Shown here one piece after another: positions 1 through 10,771 of a stretch of DNA of 64,000 bases. The translations under genes were made by a program, and so were the position numbers. Origin of the DNA: Picochlorum sp. 'celeri' (lineage: Eukaryota; Chlorophyta; Trebouxiophyceae); NCBI GenBank assembly GCA_010909725.1, contig JAACMV010000020.1, forward strand, positions 620,001 to 684,000, written 5' to 3'. A model generated the notes under the pieces. The model was not told the DNA's origin and did no database searches. It was given only the letters and a program-made list of their open reading frames with translations. How positions within the stretch are numbered: the stretch's first letter is position 1; the number at the start of each line of letters is the position of its first letter.

Positions 1-498
1 GAGCATTCACAGTCTGATGATGCTGTATTCCATTCCCTGTCGTTATTGCGACTACTGCTGCATTTATGGTACCATCCATCCGCCTCCCTTGAACGCTCGC
101 TGTATCCAAGCTGCCAACACCAGCCTTCCTCTGTGCTGCAATCCTGGAAAACTTGCTCACAGCATTCCACTGCAGCCCACCCTGAGAGCCCCCAGGCTGC
201 TCCATCTGAACCTTCAAAGCCTCTGTCTTTTCCACGCCAGTCTGAGGTACACCATGGCCAGCATTCTCTACCGTCGTATGCCGTGGGCTCCCCTGAGAAG
301 GAGACAAGGTACCCTGGTGCTGACTCTGTGATTCACAGTTTGGTGCAATGTAAGGCATATGAAGAGTATATAAAAGCATAAAACACACACATCCTGCCGT
401 ACCGCATCCTTTCTCGCCTTGTATTGTTCAACAACCTTGTCAATGGTAGAAAAGAATTCCTCGTCAAAATCTTCAAAGTCTTCGTCATCCATATCCAT
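1..498 (-). CDS. Unknown protein with acidic N-terminus, 5' part only
   Basis: Two exons are visible: 403-498, and 325 running off the left edge. Intron 326-402 (77 bp, GTACGG donor, CACAG acceptor) is phase 0. The first exon gives a very acidic start rich in D, E and F (MDMDDEDFEDFDEEFF) followed by a predicted amphipathic helix. The second exon gives a Gln/Gly/Thr-rich low-complexity stretch that stays open to the edge. I do not recognise the family. Acidic Asp/Phe helices of this kind occur in proteins that bind RPA or chromatin factors, but that is only an analogy. The gene is divergent from MCM6, 404 bp away. The exon structure is fairly safe; the function is unknown. Confidence 0.55.
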
Positions 499-902
499 CT
501 CTCCCTTCTAGTGGACACTCAACAGTATTCCATTAAATGTAATTTATGAAAGAAAAGATGCAGCAACGCAATTGAGAACCCCTGTATTGCTTGGTTGGTT
601 CCAGCCTTGAGAGTCAAAAAGTTCTGTATATAAATCATTAAAAAAGGCGCGACATCTACATTTGAATTTGTGACTTCGCCATCGGGCATGATCCTATTTT
701 GTCCGTGCCGTCTTCCATCAAATAGTTCAATTGAATATAATTTTACAGTTATTGGAAGAGAGTGCGCACGCAGTCTCTTGCTAGTAAAGAAGAGAAAGAA
801 CACGAAGAAGAAGTCGATTGAAAATTTGAACTTTTTTCCTTGTTCACGGATACGCACTAGGTTTTTGACACCACTTGTTGCGTCAGATATCCATTTATCA
901 AA
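499..902. promoter_or_regulatory. Divergent promoter region between the acidic protein and MCM6
   Basis: No coding sequence is supported in these 404 bp; the open frames on both strands are shadows. The stretch must hold both promoters. It contains two copies of an A/T motif around TTTGAATTTG (about 661-670) and AAAATTTGAA (about 822-831), a motif that recurs upstream of several genes in this window. Confidence 0.4.
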
Positions 903-3614
903 ATGGAATTTGGAAGTCAGGCTGCGCAGCATGATGCTGCGTTTAGCAATATCAGTGCAACGCCTGAAGCGTGCGAGCAGCGCCAGGCGCTGTTTCTTAG
1001 GTTTTTGAACGAATTTCAGGGTCAGGTGGAGAATGCTGATCCAGTGAGTAGTCAGGCGAGTGGAACACCGGCTGGGTCTCAGATTGGCGGTCTGATATAT
1101 GTGGATCAGTTGACGACGATGAAGGAGAGGGAGATTGAGACCCTGTATGTGAACTATGGGCATCTGGTTGAATTCAATGCGGTACGTGATATTCTTGCGT
1201 GGATCTTGGGCTCACTGTGTGTGTTTCTTATATGTATCTTTTTTCATCATGTGTAGAATTTAGCGGCAGATATTTCTGATGCGTATTACAGAATGGAGCC
1301 ATACCTGAGATCCGCAGTCAAGGAATTTGTGAGGGAGCATTTGGGAGGATTTGCAGACAAAGAGGATGGATCGGAGAAGGAGTTTTGGATTTCATTCTTC
1401 AACTTGGGGCATAATGAGAAATTGAGGTCACTGAGGTCTGATAAAATTGGTAGCTTGTCTCAGTTTGTGGGGACTGTGACGAGGACAACAGAGGTTCGTC
1501 CAGAGTTGTTTATCGGTGCATTCAGGTGTATTGAATGCATGCATGTTGTTCGTGGTGTTCAGCAGCAATTCAAGCATACGACACCAACGATATGTCCGAA
1601 TGAGCAATGTGGAAATACAAACAAATGGACTCCGGTTGTTGAGGAGTCTACATTTGTTGATTGGCAAAAGGTCAAGGTGCAAGAAAACCCAGATGAGGTG
1701 CCTGCTGGAAGTCTTCCAAGAACTATCGACGTTATTTTGAGGAATTCTCAAGTCGAAAGTGTCCGTCCAGGTGACAAGGCTGTCTTCTCCGGATCTCTTG
1801 TTGTGGTACCAGATGTAGCAGCCTTGACAGCACCAGGAGAGAGGCTCCAGACCAAGTTGTCTGTAGATCGTGGGTCTGGAGGCGAGGGTGTTACTGGTCT
1901 TGTCAATGGTCCAGCTCGAACTGGTGTGAGAGAATTGACATACAAGCTGGCATTCGTTTCGTGTGGGACACAGAGCCTTGATACCCAGGATGGCATGATC
2001 AACATTCGCACAGAGGATGATCAGACCCCAGAGGATGTCTTGGCACAATTTACAGCAGAACAGAGGGAAGAGCTGGAAGAAATGAGAAGAGACAGAGCAT
2101 TATATGATCGTCTTGCTGCCTCCCTTGCTCCAAATGTCTTTGGTCACAATGACGTGAAGCGTGCTGTGCTCCTGATGCTTTTGGGTGGTGTACAAAAGCA
2201 AACAAAGGAAGGCATCAAGCTCAGAGGAGATATTAATGTGGCAATTGTCGGCGATCCATCCTGCGCCAAGTCTCAGATTTTAAAGTATGTGGCTGGTTTC
2301 ATGCCTCGAGCAGTATACACATCTGGTAAATCATCATCTGCCGCTGGTTTGACAGCAAGTGTTGTGAGTGATGCCGACTCTGGAGAATACTGTATTGAAG
2401 CTGGAGCTTTGATGCTTGCTGATAATGGCGTGTGCTGCATTGATGAATTCGACAAGATGGATATCAAGGATCAGGTTGCTATTCACGAAGCGATGGAGCA
2501 GCAAACCATCTCTATCGCCAAGGCTGGCATCCAGGCTACATTGAATGCACGAACATCCATTCTTGCTGCTGCAAACCCAGCATCTGGTCGGTACGACAAA
2601 TCAAAACCTTTGAAGTATAATGTGGCACTTCCTCCAGCCATTTTATCTCGTTTTGATTTGCTTCATGTGATGATTGATGAGCCAGATCCCATCATCGATG
2701 CACAGATTGCCAACCACATTTTGTCAGTCCACCTTGGAACAGGTGCAGCCATGTCTGCTCCGTATTCAACCGAGAGGATGCAATGTTATCTCAAGCTTGC
2801 TCGCTCTATCAAACCAAGGATATCTCCAGCAGCTCATAGAAATTTGGTGACATGTTATAAAAAACTGAGGTGCGATGATGCTGCCCCAGGCTCCTCATCA
2901 GCATACAGAATCACAGTCAGACAACTGGAAGCATTGGTTCGATTGTCAGAAGCATTAGCTCGTCTGCACTTGCGAGATGAGGTGTCCCGCTCAGATGTCA
3001 AAGAAGCATATAGATTACTGAAGAACTCCATCGTCCAAGTAGAGTCTCCAGACGCTGAACTTGAGGATGCTGACCTCTTTGATGAACTGGATGGTGCTGA
3101 TGACATTGTCATGGAGAGCGATTTGCCTCCATTGACGAGTGTACCAGCCCCACAAGAGCAGCAACAAGACGTTGAAGAACCTGAAGGAGAGCAACCCGAA
3201 GCGCCTCCCAAGCAAGGGCCAACCGTCACAAAAGTCTCCCAGGCAAAATTGAACAATGTGAAGAACCTGATTGTTGTGCGATTCAAAGAGCTCGAAAACT
3301 CCGCCTCTGCAGGACGAGATGTCCAAACAGTCCAAGTCGGCCCCGATGGAGAGTTGGTATGTATGAGCCAACGCGACTTGCTGAAATGGTACTTTGACTA
3401 CCTCGTGACGCAGGGCGCCATCACCACACGAGAAGACGGTGTCAAGGAGATTGTCCTCGCCGAGAAAATTGTCGCACATCTCATCAAGCGCGAACAAGTA
3501 TTGCTCGTCGTAGACTCTCCAGAAAGAAGAGAAGGAGAGGAGCCCGCAGACTTTGCCAAAAGATCACAGCTTGAGCGTCTACTTGCCCTCAACCCCAACT
3601 ATTCCACAGAGTAG
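903..3614 (+). CDS. MCM6: DNA replication licensing factor MCM6
   Basis: One subunit of the MCM2-7 replicative helicase that unwinds DNA at nuclear replication forks. Exons are 903-1181 and 1257-3614; intron 1182-1256 (75 bp, GTACGT donor, TGTAG acceptor) is phase 0. The product is about 878 residues. A zinc finger of the form CxxC...CxxxxC lies near residues 184-210 (CIEC, CPNEQC). The AAA+ core has Walker A GDPSCAKS near residue 425, Walker B CCIDEFDKMD, and the arginine finger LSRFD near 556. I chose MCM6 over other MCMs because of the ATPase-proximal pattern RELTYKL, the FKHTTPTIC zinc region, and a C-terminal winged-helix ending (SQRDLLKWYFDYL). An acidic Glu/Gln-rich linker at about 680-730 makes it slightly longer than most MCM6 proteins. 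ATG 903 gives a normal MCM6 N-terminus. Confidence 0.95.
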
Positions 3615-3985
3615 GACAACAACAGTCCATGTTTTTTGTTCCATGATTGACCAATGTAAGCAACATTCTCTACGCATATAGACTAGGAATCCATCATGGT
3701 GCTACTCTATACAAAAAATATATCCTGATGGCACACAAGGGCTTGATTCGTCAGATGACGAGTGATCACTAGAGGTGTCCATTAAAAAAAAAAATCCTCG
3801 TCATGCCTGTTCAAATTCCACGGAACGCATCGCCGCGTGCATATTCCATTGAATACTTGGGATTCGCCGGTCAATCTTCGTCATAGCATGATTGTACCAC
3901 TCTAATTGATATATAGTTGTAACGAGTTCATGCCTATTTGCGTTTGAGAGCGAGAATCGATTGTCAACCAGGACTGAACATCAAG
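3615..3985. other. Intergenic: MCM6 3' region and cyclin promoter
   Basis: 371 bp without a supported gene. It should contain the MCM6 3' end (a TGTAA at about 3655 could act in polyadenylation as in other green algae) and the cyclin promoter. A run of 12 A lies at about 3785-3796. Confidence 0.35.
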
Positions 3986-5156
3986 ATGAGCAAGCGAGCG
4001 GCTTTTGACGATATCACAAACCAAAGGTTGGATAACACAACCATAAAAAACGTACGTGATACCTATAACCGTCTAGTGTTTCTATTGTCGGCTCGATTTT
4101 GAATTGTTGTCGCGCCTGCTGACACTGTGAGCGGGAAGACGCATTTCTCTATTCTCGCAAGGATCTGACCCATCTGTTTGATTGCAGATTGTCTTGGCAA
4201 ATCCTCCAGAGTCTAAAGGAACTGGCAAGGGCGTTGATACTCGGGTTTCAAAAACAGATCTCGCCCCTCGCCATCGGGGGCCACGTCGTCCTGGTCCTGG
4301 GGCAGGAAATCAGCACCCATGGGTCAATATAGATTGTGATTTGAATGACGTGGGGTGCTGTGCCGAGTATGCTGAGGAAATTTATGAGAATCTGAGGTTG
4401 AGCGAGCGTCGGAGGCGACCAGGGACAACGTACATGGAGTCGGTACAGACTGATATAAATCCTGCCATGCGTTCGATTCTGGTTGATTGGTTGGTGGAAG
4501 TGGGTTTGGAATATAGGCTTTCATCTGATACATTGTTCATGTCAGTGGCCTTGATAGATCGCTTCTTGTCTCTCAGCGATATCAGGCGCAACAGGTTGCA
4601 ACTGGTGGGCATCACCGCCATGTTGGTGTCATCCAAATACGAGGAGATTTATGCGCCTCAAGTGGATGAATTTTGCTTTATCACGGATAGTACCTATACA
4701 AGAGATGAAGTTCTTTCCATGGAGAAGGAATTGCTGAAATTGTTGGAGTTTGATTTGACTCAGCCAACAACCAAGACATTTTTGAGACGATACATCAAAG
4801 CAGCAAGTGCAGAGATTTCTCTGGACGTTGTGTTTGAATTTCTGGTCTCGTACTTGGCAGAGCTGAGTTTGATGGATTACAATTTGTTAAAGTTTTTGCC
4901 GTCGCACATAGCAGCATCGTGCATTTTGCTGGGACTATTTTTACTTGGAAAGCCACGTTGGTCAGGCACCTTGTCCCATTATACATCATACATGCCAAAA
5001 GAGTTGAAGCAGTGCGTTCAAATGATCCACAATTTGTTTGTGAGCGCAAAGACATCTGCTTTACCAGCATCACGAGAGAAGTATGCATCATCAAAGTATG
5101 GATCGGTTAGTTTGCTTCGAGCACCAGAGACTCTCCCAGACTGGCTATTCCAGTAG
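3986..5156 (+). CDS. CYCA: A-type cyclin
   Basis: Regulatory subunit of a cyclin-dependent kinase, expected to act in S/G2 phase. Exons are 3986-4051 and 4188-5156; intron 4052-4187 (136 bp, GTACGT donor, TTGCAG acceptor) is phase 0. Product about 344 residues. The first exon ends a typical mitotic-cyclin start (MSKRAAFDDITN). The cyclin box begins near residue 115 with MRSILVDWLVEV and contains SSKYEEIYAPQVDEF, both of which favour class A over class B. The second cyclin fold runs to the C-terminus. No canonical RxxLxxIxN destruction box is obvious in the short N-terminus. The neighbouring MCM6 and Pol epsilon B genes make this an S-phase-rich stretch, though co-regulation is only an inference. 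Confidence 0.9.
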
Positions 5157-5339
5157 AGTAGAGTCGCTTTGAGGCACTGTCATTGTATAAATATATCTAT
5201 ATTTTACACTACATGGTATCTGTAGTAGTAATAGTTGATACAGTGTATCATCAATACAATTAATCAATCAATCAATCGTGTAACTTGAAAACAAAGCAAG
5301 AACAAAAGAAAAAGGATATCAATGTTTCATACGAGTGCA

Positions 5340-6241
5340 TCAGTCTTTAAACTTCAATTCTGCCGTGGGATTCCGAGATACTGGGGTGGTCTGTGGAGTA
5401 AAACTCAGTGCACGAGGTCCCGTGCTATTCGCTGAATTTGGCGCATCTCTCTCTATGACATTTCTCTGGCCTCTCTTGAGATGAGCCATGACACCAGCAT
5501 ATGCCGTGACTGCCTTTCGCCTCTTTGGCTTTTTAGCTTCAGGCAGACAGTCTTCAGCCGCAGCCACTGTTGGTGTCGCATAATTGAAGTGAAACTTTAC
5601 AGCTTCTCGCAACTGCATAATAATAATGTGAGGATTATTAGTAGTAGTAATAGAGGCGTTTTCTCTCTCTAGATTTGCATCTGGCAACACTCTACACCAC
5701 ACACACGTGTGATGTATTTACGAATCACGTACCGTATTTCGCAAATCTTTACACACTCGAAACAATGGCTTGATCTCTTCGTGATTCAGATGACATACAA
5801 CTTTCAACTGCAATAATAATAGCATAAAATGTTGGCAAGTGCCCTTGAGACACACACACATAGAAATACACATACCAAAACGTCCTCTGGAAGCGACAAT
5901 AACCCAGTTGGATCATTTGGACGACATCTATACGGGGTTTCAACGTCCTCATCCCGCTTCTTCTTCTGCAGAAACATTTCTCTCTGCTGGAACAGTTCTG
6001 GCAACGTGGGCGTTCCCAGCAAGGACGGCTTATTCAACAACGCATGCCCTCGCTTCCTGATTTCCATCATTTTCTTATGAACACCATTGCCTTTGGGCAT
6101 TGTATGGGACCCCGAGGTCTGTGATCCACGCAGACCCACCGTCCTCATGAGATGGCGCGAATGGAGCAGATCATGTAAATACCCAGGAGGCACCGCTTTC
6201 TTCTGTCTAATTGGCTTGGAACGCTCGCCATCTTTTTTCAT
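5340..6241 (-). CDS. F-box protein (plant FBS1/SKIP27-like)
   Basis: Likely substrate adaptor of an SCF ubiquitin ligase. Three exons: 6241-5876, 5807-5733, 5612-5340; introns 5808-5875 (68 bp) and 5613-5732 (120 bp), both phase 0. Product about 237 residues. The F-box spans the two splice sites near residues 114-165 (LLSLPEDVL, then LKVVCHLNHEEIKPLFRVC, then LREAVKFHFNYATP). This short F-box followed by HFxYATP resembles the small plant F-box proteins related to Arabidopsis FBS1. The N-terminus is basic (MKKDGERSKPIRQKK) and the C-terminus holds a KKPKRRK cluster that could be a nuclear signal. The frame is open upstream to 6343 but only from a GTG; 6241 is the first ATG. No substrate-binding repeats are seen. 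Confidence 0.8.
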
Positions 6242-6463
6242 TTTTCTATGGAATTGAGAAATTGAAAGGATGTGGCTACTCGTTACTAATGTCCAAAACC
6301 GCCGAGTTGGCAATCCTCTTGGCGGGAGGATGCGGACAATCACTTTACTAGCTTTAGATAGCCACTGATGTGATATTTAATTAATTTTAATGTACAATAA
6401 GGCTCCCGCGCGGTCATATGCGTCAAGATGACAGATTTCGGAAATTTGAATTTTCCACGCCCT

Positions 6464-6481
6464 CATCAGCTTATGCTGATG
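6464..6481. repeat. Inverted repeat CATCAGC-TTAT-GCTGATG
   Basis: A perfect 7-bp inverted repeat with a 4-base loop sits between the F-box gene start (6241) and the Pol epsilon B stop (6559), next to an AAATTTGAATTTT motif at about 6442. It could be a 3'-end hairpin or a binding site. Such a short repeat can arise by chance. Confidence 0.3.
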
Positions 6482-6558
6482 GGAGCAATGCCAACATGCG
6501 GCCATCCATGGCCATGGCGGCTTTGAATGTATGAATACACCAACATCGTTCTATTGTC

Positions 6559-8786
6559 TTACATTTCATCCATCACGTCATCAGCAGCCTGGTGAGTGCC
6601 GTCTGAATCTGGTGGGACTCCAGATTCATTTGTCTTGACGGGTGGCCTTTCGCCCATGTCATGCAAGATGGGGCTGTCATTTTCTACTTGACTCGTGTCA
6701 ACATCATTATCGTCTGTCTGATGACTCGCAGTATTACCTTTGGCAGCCATCATATCATCTTTGTGGTGGGAATCTTCTCGCACCACGAAATCTTCCTCCA
6801 TGTCAGGAGTACCTTGTGACTCGTTGACATTTTCATTCACATCTGAATTTTCTTGCGCTTTAAAATACCCATCTATGTGAGCATGCTTTTTAACAGGACG
6901 AGTATCCTTCGCCTCAGGGATTGTGTCTTCCAGTACAACTTCTTCATCCTCCTCATCGTCTTCCTCTGGTTCATTCACATGGCAGAGTTCCATCACTCCC
7001 TCTGATGGGTTCCACGCACCGAAACTACCACTTGCTAATGGGCCCTATAATAACGTAAACATATTCATAATACTATGATCGGGTGGTGATTGCAAGTAAC
7101 CAATCAAACACATCGTACCGGATTCAAACAATGGCATGTGTCAAACACGCATTCAGCTGCTGGCTCCGAGTCTGCTAAAATCAATCCGTGCGGGTTTGGA
7201 TAAATGTACAAGGAATGATCCCATTCCCATATGATGGGCTGATAGTCTAAGGGTACAGGGCAGAGATGAGACTCTTGTATCACAGTACTGCATGTTTGAT
7301 CAAAGAAGAAGGCAGCATGCCTCATATAGTCCTCTCCATCCTCGCTGAACGATGGCATCGGTGGCGGTAAAATAGAAAGCCCTCGTAACAATTGCTGCAA
7401 GTTGGACCTGAAGAATATGAGATCTGATCCCCTGTATCGCATCCGTAATGGGTTGCTTGCAAGCGTGGCTTTGGGGACATGCTGCAACAAACCTTGTGCA
7501 ACTGACGTGGGAATGCCTCGTTGGGGCAGCATATTCCCAATACCAATATCCTGTGGTCCTGGGACGAGAATAATATCAGACTTTGACAATATAGATGGAT
7601 GCTTCGCTATCAATCGCCCGAGCATTGTAAAATTGTCTTTAATCTTGGAGAGTGTCGATCGAGGGCCATTGGCATTTGTCTTTTGAAAATTACCCATGAG
7701 GACAAACGCCGTTGGCATCGTCGCCTCTGGAAGTGAATACCCTTCGAATATTGTATCGAGATTCTCCAATACCTTGGGATCATCGAGGTGCACATCGGAC
7801 AAGAAGACAATGCGATCGCCATCATCTTCCTCTTCACTCTTCTTCTCTGGTTCTTGCGACCCTGGACGGGTCGCGCCAAAGAGATCATGTCCCTGCAGTG
7901 CCTCTATACTCTCTTCTCTAGATTCTGCTGGAGGCAATCCAAGCGCAATTGCTCGAAAGTCTCCTCCAGGCATGAGTTCACCCTCTGCAACAACAACACA
8001 ATTCTCTGTAAACAGCCCATCTGCTGTATCGCAGACAGTCAAATCTATCGGCAACCGCGCTGACAAATCCTCAATATAATACTGCCCTTCATCATGTTTC
8101 GTCAAGAATCCAACGACAAATTTACGCTCTCGTTCGTGACCAAGCAGAGACTTGAGCTCTGTCAGCTCTGCAACATCCCCTTGCTTGCTCAACCGACCCC
8201 ATTTGGTCGGCCTAAACATGGCATTTCGCTTCAACCGTTGCTGAATCATGAGAAACCGATCCTCATACAATTGAAATTTATTCTGCATTGCAAGAATAAC
8301 ATCCATCATCAGCATCACAGTCTTGCAATAATCCAGGAGATGGATATCTCCTGGACAAGCAACTCCCACATACATACCTTGATATCCCCCACAATCCGCC
8401 TACCCTTGGTATTGAGATGGAACATGTGCCTAATCGGGTCATACTGAACCAATGGAATATGAAATGCGTCGATAAGTTCGACGCTTCCAGACGATGTCCC
8501 ACGAGACTTGTCCAAAAACTCTTTCAAAAAACTCAGCGTCAACTTGCGATCATCAGTCCCTACATAGTATCCCACCAGTATCATGATTATTAGGTTCTAT
8601 ATATTTGAGTTACAGGCAATTCACCAACGCACGAGTCTCAATATCGTCCAACAACGACCCAAGCAAATCTTCCGACTCGTTGGGCATTTCCTGCATCCTT
8701 TCAGCCAACAGCTTCAGAGCAGCGGATTCGGTCTGAATACCACTTGACTGAAACTGTTTTTGCAGCCATACTTTGGAGATTGACAT
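6559..8786 (-). CDS. POLE2: DNA polymerase epsilon subunit B (POLE2/DPB2)
   Basis: Non-catalytic second subunit of the leading-strand polymerase, linking Pol epsilon to CMG helicase. Four exons: 8786-8633, 8559-8378, 8282-7119, 7044-6559; introns of 73, 95 and 74 bp (donors GTGCGT, GTATGT, GTACGA). Product about 661 residues. The N-terminal helical domain is in exons 1-2, then an OB fold (FVVGFL, GQYYIEDLSARLPIDL), then the inactive calcineurin-like phosphoesterase domain (IVFLSDVHLDD, FVLMGNF, ILVPGPQDIG). The conserved end is NPG...SFGAWNPSEGVMEL, after which human POLE2 stops. This protein continues for about 140 acidic residues, including a PIP-box-like HIDGYF. ATG 8786 was chosen; the frame further upstream opens only at TTG. 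Confidence 0.9.
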
Positions 8787-8971
8787 GGCTCGTCTCTGAA
8801 CAAATCGGATTCTGACAATCCCTGACAATTCCCAACCAGAGAGGGACTCTATGCGCCTATGGTGCTACTCTACTCTATTAAATACATATAATTTTATTAT
8901 TTAATACATTGGAAGTACGTATCAGTCATGCAAGGCCCTATCCGTGGATGTGAAAATTTGAAATCCAACCA

Positions 8972-8986
8972 ACCGCCTAAGGCGGT
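8972..8986. promoter_or_regulatory. GC-rich palindrome upstream of Pol epsilon B
   Basis: ACCGCC-TAA-GGCGGT is a perfect 6-bp inverted repeat about 190 bp upstream of the Pol epsilon B ATG, followed at once by a further CCGCC half-site. An AAAATTTGAAAT motif lies just before it (about 8953). This is a candidate transcription-factor site, supported by symmetry and position only. Confidence 0.35.
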
Positions 8987-9016
8987 CCGCCTTTGCTCCA
9001 ATGTCTGATGATGCAA

Positions 9017-9604
9017 CTACACTCGTTCATTCTGTTCAAGTGTGAAGGATTGATTGTCACAGAGTGTTTTCAAGGGTTCAAAGAGCGGTAGATAGGACTC
9101 ATTGGTCTGCTGTCGAAGCATATTCCAATCCACAAACTCCCAATCAGAATGCTTGTCTGGTTCTCGAGTCTCTGCCCGTGTCTCTCGACAAACAGTGCAG
9201 GACATGAATACTGTGACATAGTGGGTGGACGCATCAAAGACGGTGTTAACTGCATATTCAAATCTAAAGTCTGATTCAGGGACGGCGATGCCAGTTTCCT
9301 CCTCAAGCTCTCTAGCAGCAGTGCGTTCAAACGATTCACCAAATTCTAGCTTGCCTCCAGGCAGGGCCCACGCATTCCTGCCCACCTTTCCCTTTCTGCA
9401 TGTTCCAGCAAAGCATATGTGTGTATATGTTGGATTGGAATGGTTTCCTAACAGTACTATACAATAACATGGGATACATCACTCGGACCTTTTGCTTACA
9501 AGGACGTGGATGGCCTCTGAATCAAGTGTTTTGCAGACCAAGACTCCCACGCCAACTTTTGCCTCCTGCTCTCGAGCTACTGACGGATTATCATACCCAT
9601 CCAT
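9017..9604 (-). CDS. Nudix hydrolase (NUDT15/MTH2-like)
   Basis: Likely hydrolyses nucleoside diphosphate-linked compounds, for example damaged nucleotides. Exons 9604-9489 and 9395-9017; intron 9396-9488 (93 bp). Product about 164 residues. The Nudix box is complete (GGKLEFGESFERTAARELEE, then ETGI). The strand VGVGVLVC and the spliced KRKGKVGRNAWALPGG match the NUDT15-type entry to the active site. The donor chosen, AAAAG|GTCCGA, is unusual; a canonical GTAAGC lies 11 nt upstream but puts the exons out of frame with the CAG acceptor and loses the conserved KRKG. No signal or transit peptide is evident, so it is probably cytosolic or nuclear. The exact substrate cannot be assigned from sequence. 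Confidence 0.85.
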
Positions 9605-9687
9605 GTCGATACATATATATATATTCTACTAGATAATATTATTATTGCAGTAGTATTACAGTACAGTAATAGGTAGGAATTGAATTA

Positions 9688-10518
9688 TCAGAGTTCTGGG
9701 GCATGCTGCGTCTCAAGCACGAGCCTGACGAGATCCTCGGTAGCATGGCAACAGCATCGTTCTGCGACATCCTGGATGGATTCGTTGGTATGCTGGGTCT
9801 TTGCCGATGGATCAGCACCTCTTTGAAGGAGGAGAGACAGGATCATAGCATCCCCACACGCCACAGCCCAATGAATCGGTCTCATCCCCACGTCTTCTTC
9901 CACGCACACAGCTTCGATGGAGGCCCCATGGTCTATCAAAGCCTCGAGAATCGTGGCATTCCCTCTCACAATGGCTGCTGGCAATAGGTCGCTCGAAATC
10001 ATCCCTTTTATCGCATGAGGAGAGTACTTTTCCTGAGGTGGACATGTCTCGTGGATGGCAGTAAGCAGTCTGGAGACAATCTCTGGAGCATTGGACAAGA
10101 CAGCAAGGTCTAGAGGCTGGAACCCCGTCCTTTTTGACGACATGAGCATGTCATTCGGGCCAAACGACTCGGTGAAATCCTCTTCTTTTGGTACAGTCCA
10201 CTGCATATGAGGGGATACTGGTGAGCTATGCTGTGTCAGAACTCGCCGTCGGGCGACCGCATCGGGAATGTGCTCTGCTAGAAAGTCAAGGATCACATCC
10301 ACGCATTCCACATGCCCAGAGATGGCTGCGATGTGCAACGGAGTTGACTGTGACCTCGTTGTTATAGAAAATAATGTTCCATTCTTTTGATCACTGCTGA
10401 GAAGAATATGGCGGAGAAGCGCAACATCTCCACGATGGCAAGCATAGTGAATGGGCATCCACCCATGGTGGCCTTCTGTACCAATCCTTCGTCTCTTTGG
10501 ATTTGGAACACAATCCAT
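9688..10518 (-). CDS. Ankyrin-repeat protein with nuclear localisation signal
   Basis: Single exon, about 276 residues. The start carries a basic cluster (PNPKRRRIG) that looks like a monopartite nuclear signal. Ankyrin repeats follow: GWMPIHYACHRGDVALLRHIL, then STPLHIAAISGHVECVDVIL, a degenerate FQPLDLAVLSNAPEIVSRLL, LPAAIVRGNATILEALIDHGA, and MRPIHWAVACGDAMILSLLLQ. About five repeats with a long insertion between repeats two and three. It is probably a protein-binding scaffold; no enzymatic domain is present. The frame extends to 10542 only through TTG codons, so ATG 10518 is used. The specific partner is unknown. Confidence 0.75.
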   Translation of the reverse strand: MDCVPNPKRRRIGTEGHHGWMPIHYACHRGDVALLRHILLSSDQKNGTLFSITTRSQSTPLHIAAISGHVECVDVILDFLAEHIPDAVARRRVLTQHSSPVSPHMQWTVPKEEDFTESFGPNDMLMSSKRTGFQPLDLAVLSNAPEIVSRLLTAIHETCPPQEKYSPHAIKGMISSDLLPAAIVRGNATILEALIDHGASIEAVCVEEDVGMRPIHWAVACGDAMILSLLLQRGADPSAKTQHTNESIQDVAERCCCHATEDLVRLVLETQHAPEL

Positions 10519-10771
10519 CCCATGTACTATTCTTTTCAACAAATTGTTTTATTTATTTTATTATTTTATACAGCATGTGAGGACAGACTTTTGCATGCTA
10601 CATGGATGGATATAGGATGAGATGATGATGAATGCCATTCCATGCATGAATAATACCAGCTTCATGCATGCAGCATACCAAGTAGGTACCAAAAAAATAA
10701 AGTACATACTACTTGTATGTCATCACCACAAATAGATATTTTTTCTATGAATTACAGATAGATCTACAAGA

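Noticed and set aside
519..1163. 214-codon minus-strand frame over the MCM6 start
   Set aside because: Antisense to MCM6 exon 1 and its promoter; low-complexity, no homology; MCM6 is certain.
903..3614. MCM5 or MCM3 instead of MCM6
   Set aside because: The zinc region, the RELTYKL segment and the C-terminal winged helix fit MCM6 better.
8612..8633. Pol epsilon B exon 1 ending at GTAACT or GTGAAT
   Set aside because: Neither donor keeps the frame with the TATGTAG acceptor; GTGCGT at 8632 does, and gives a normal 73-bp intron.
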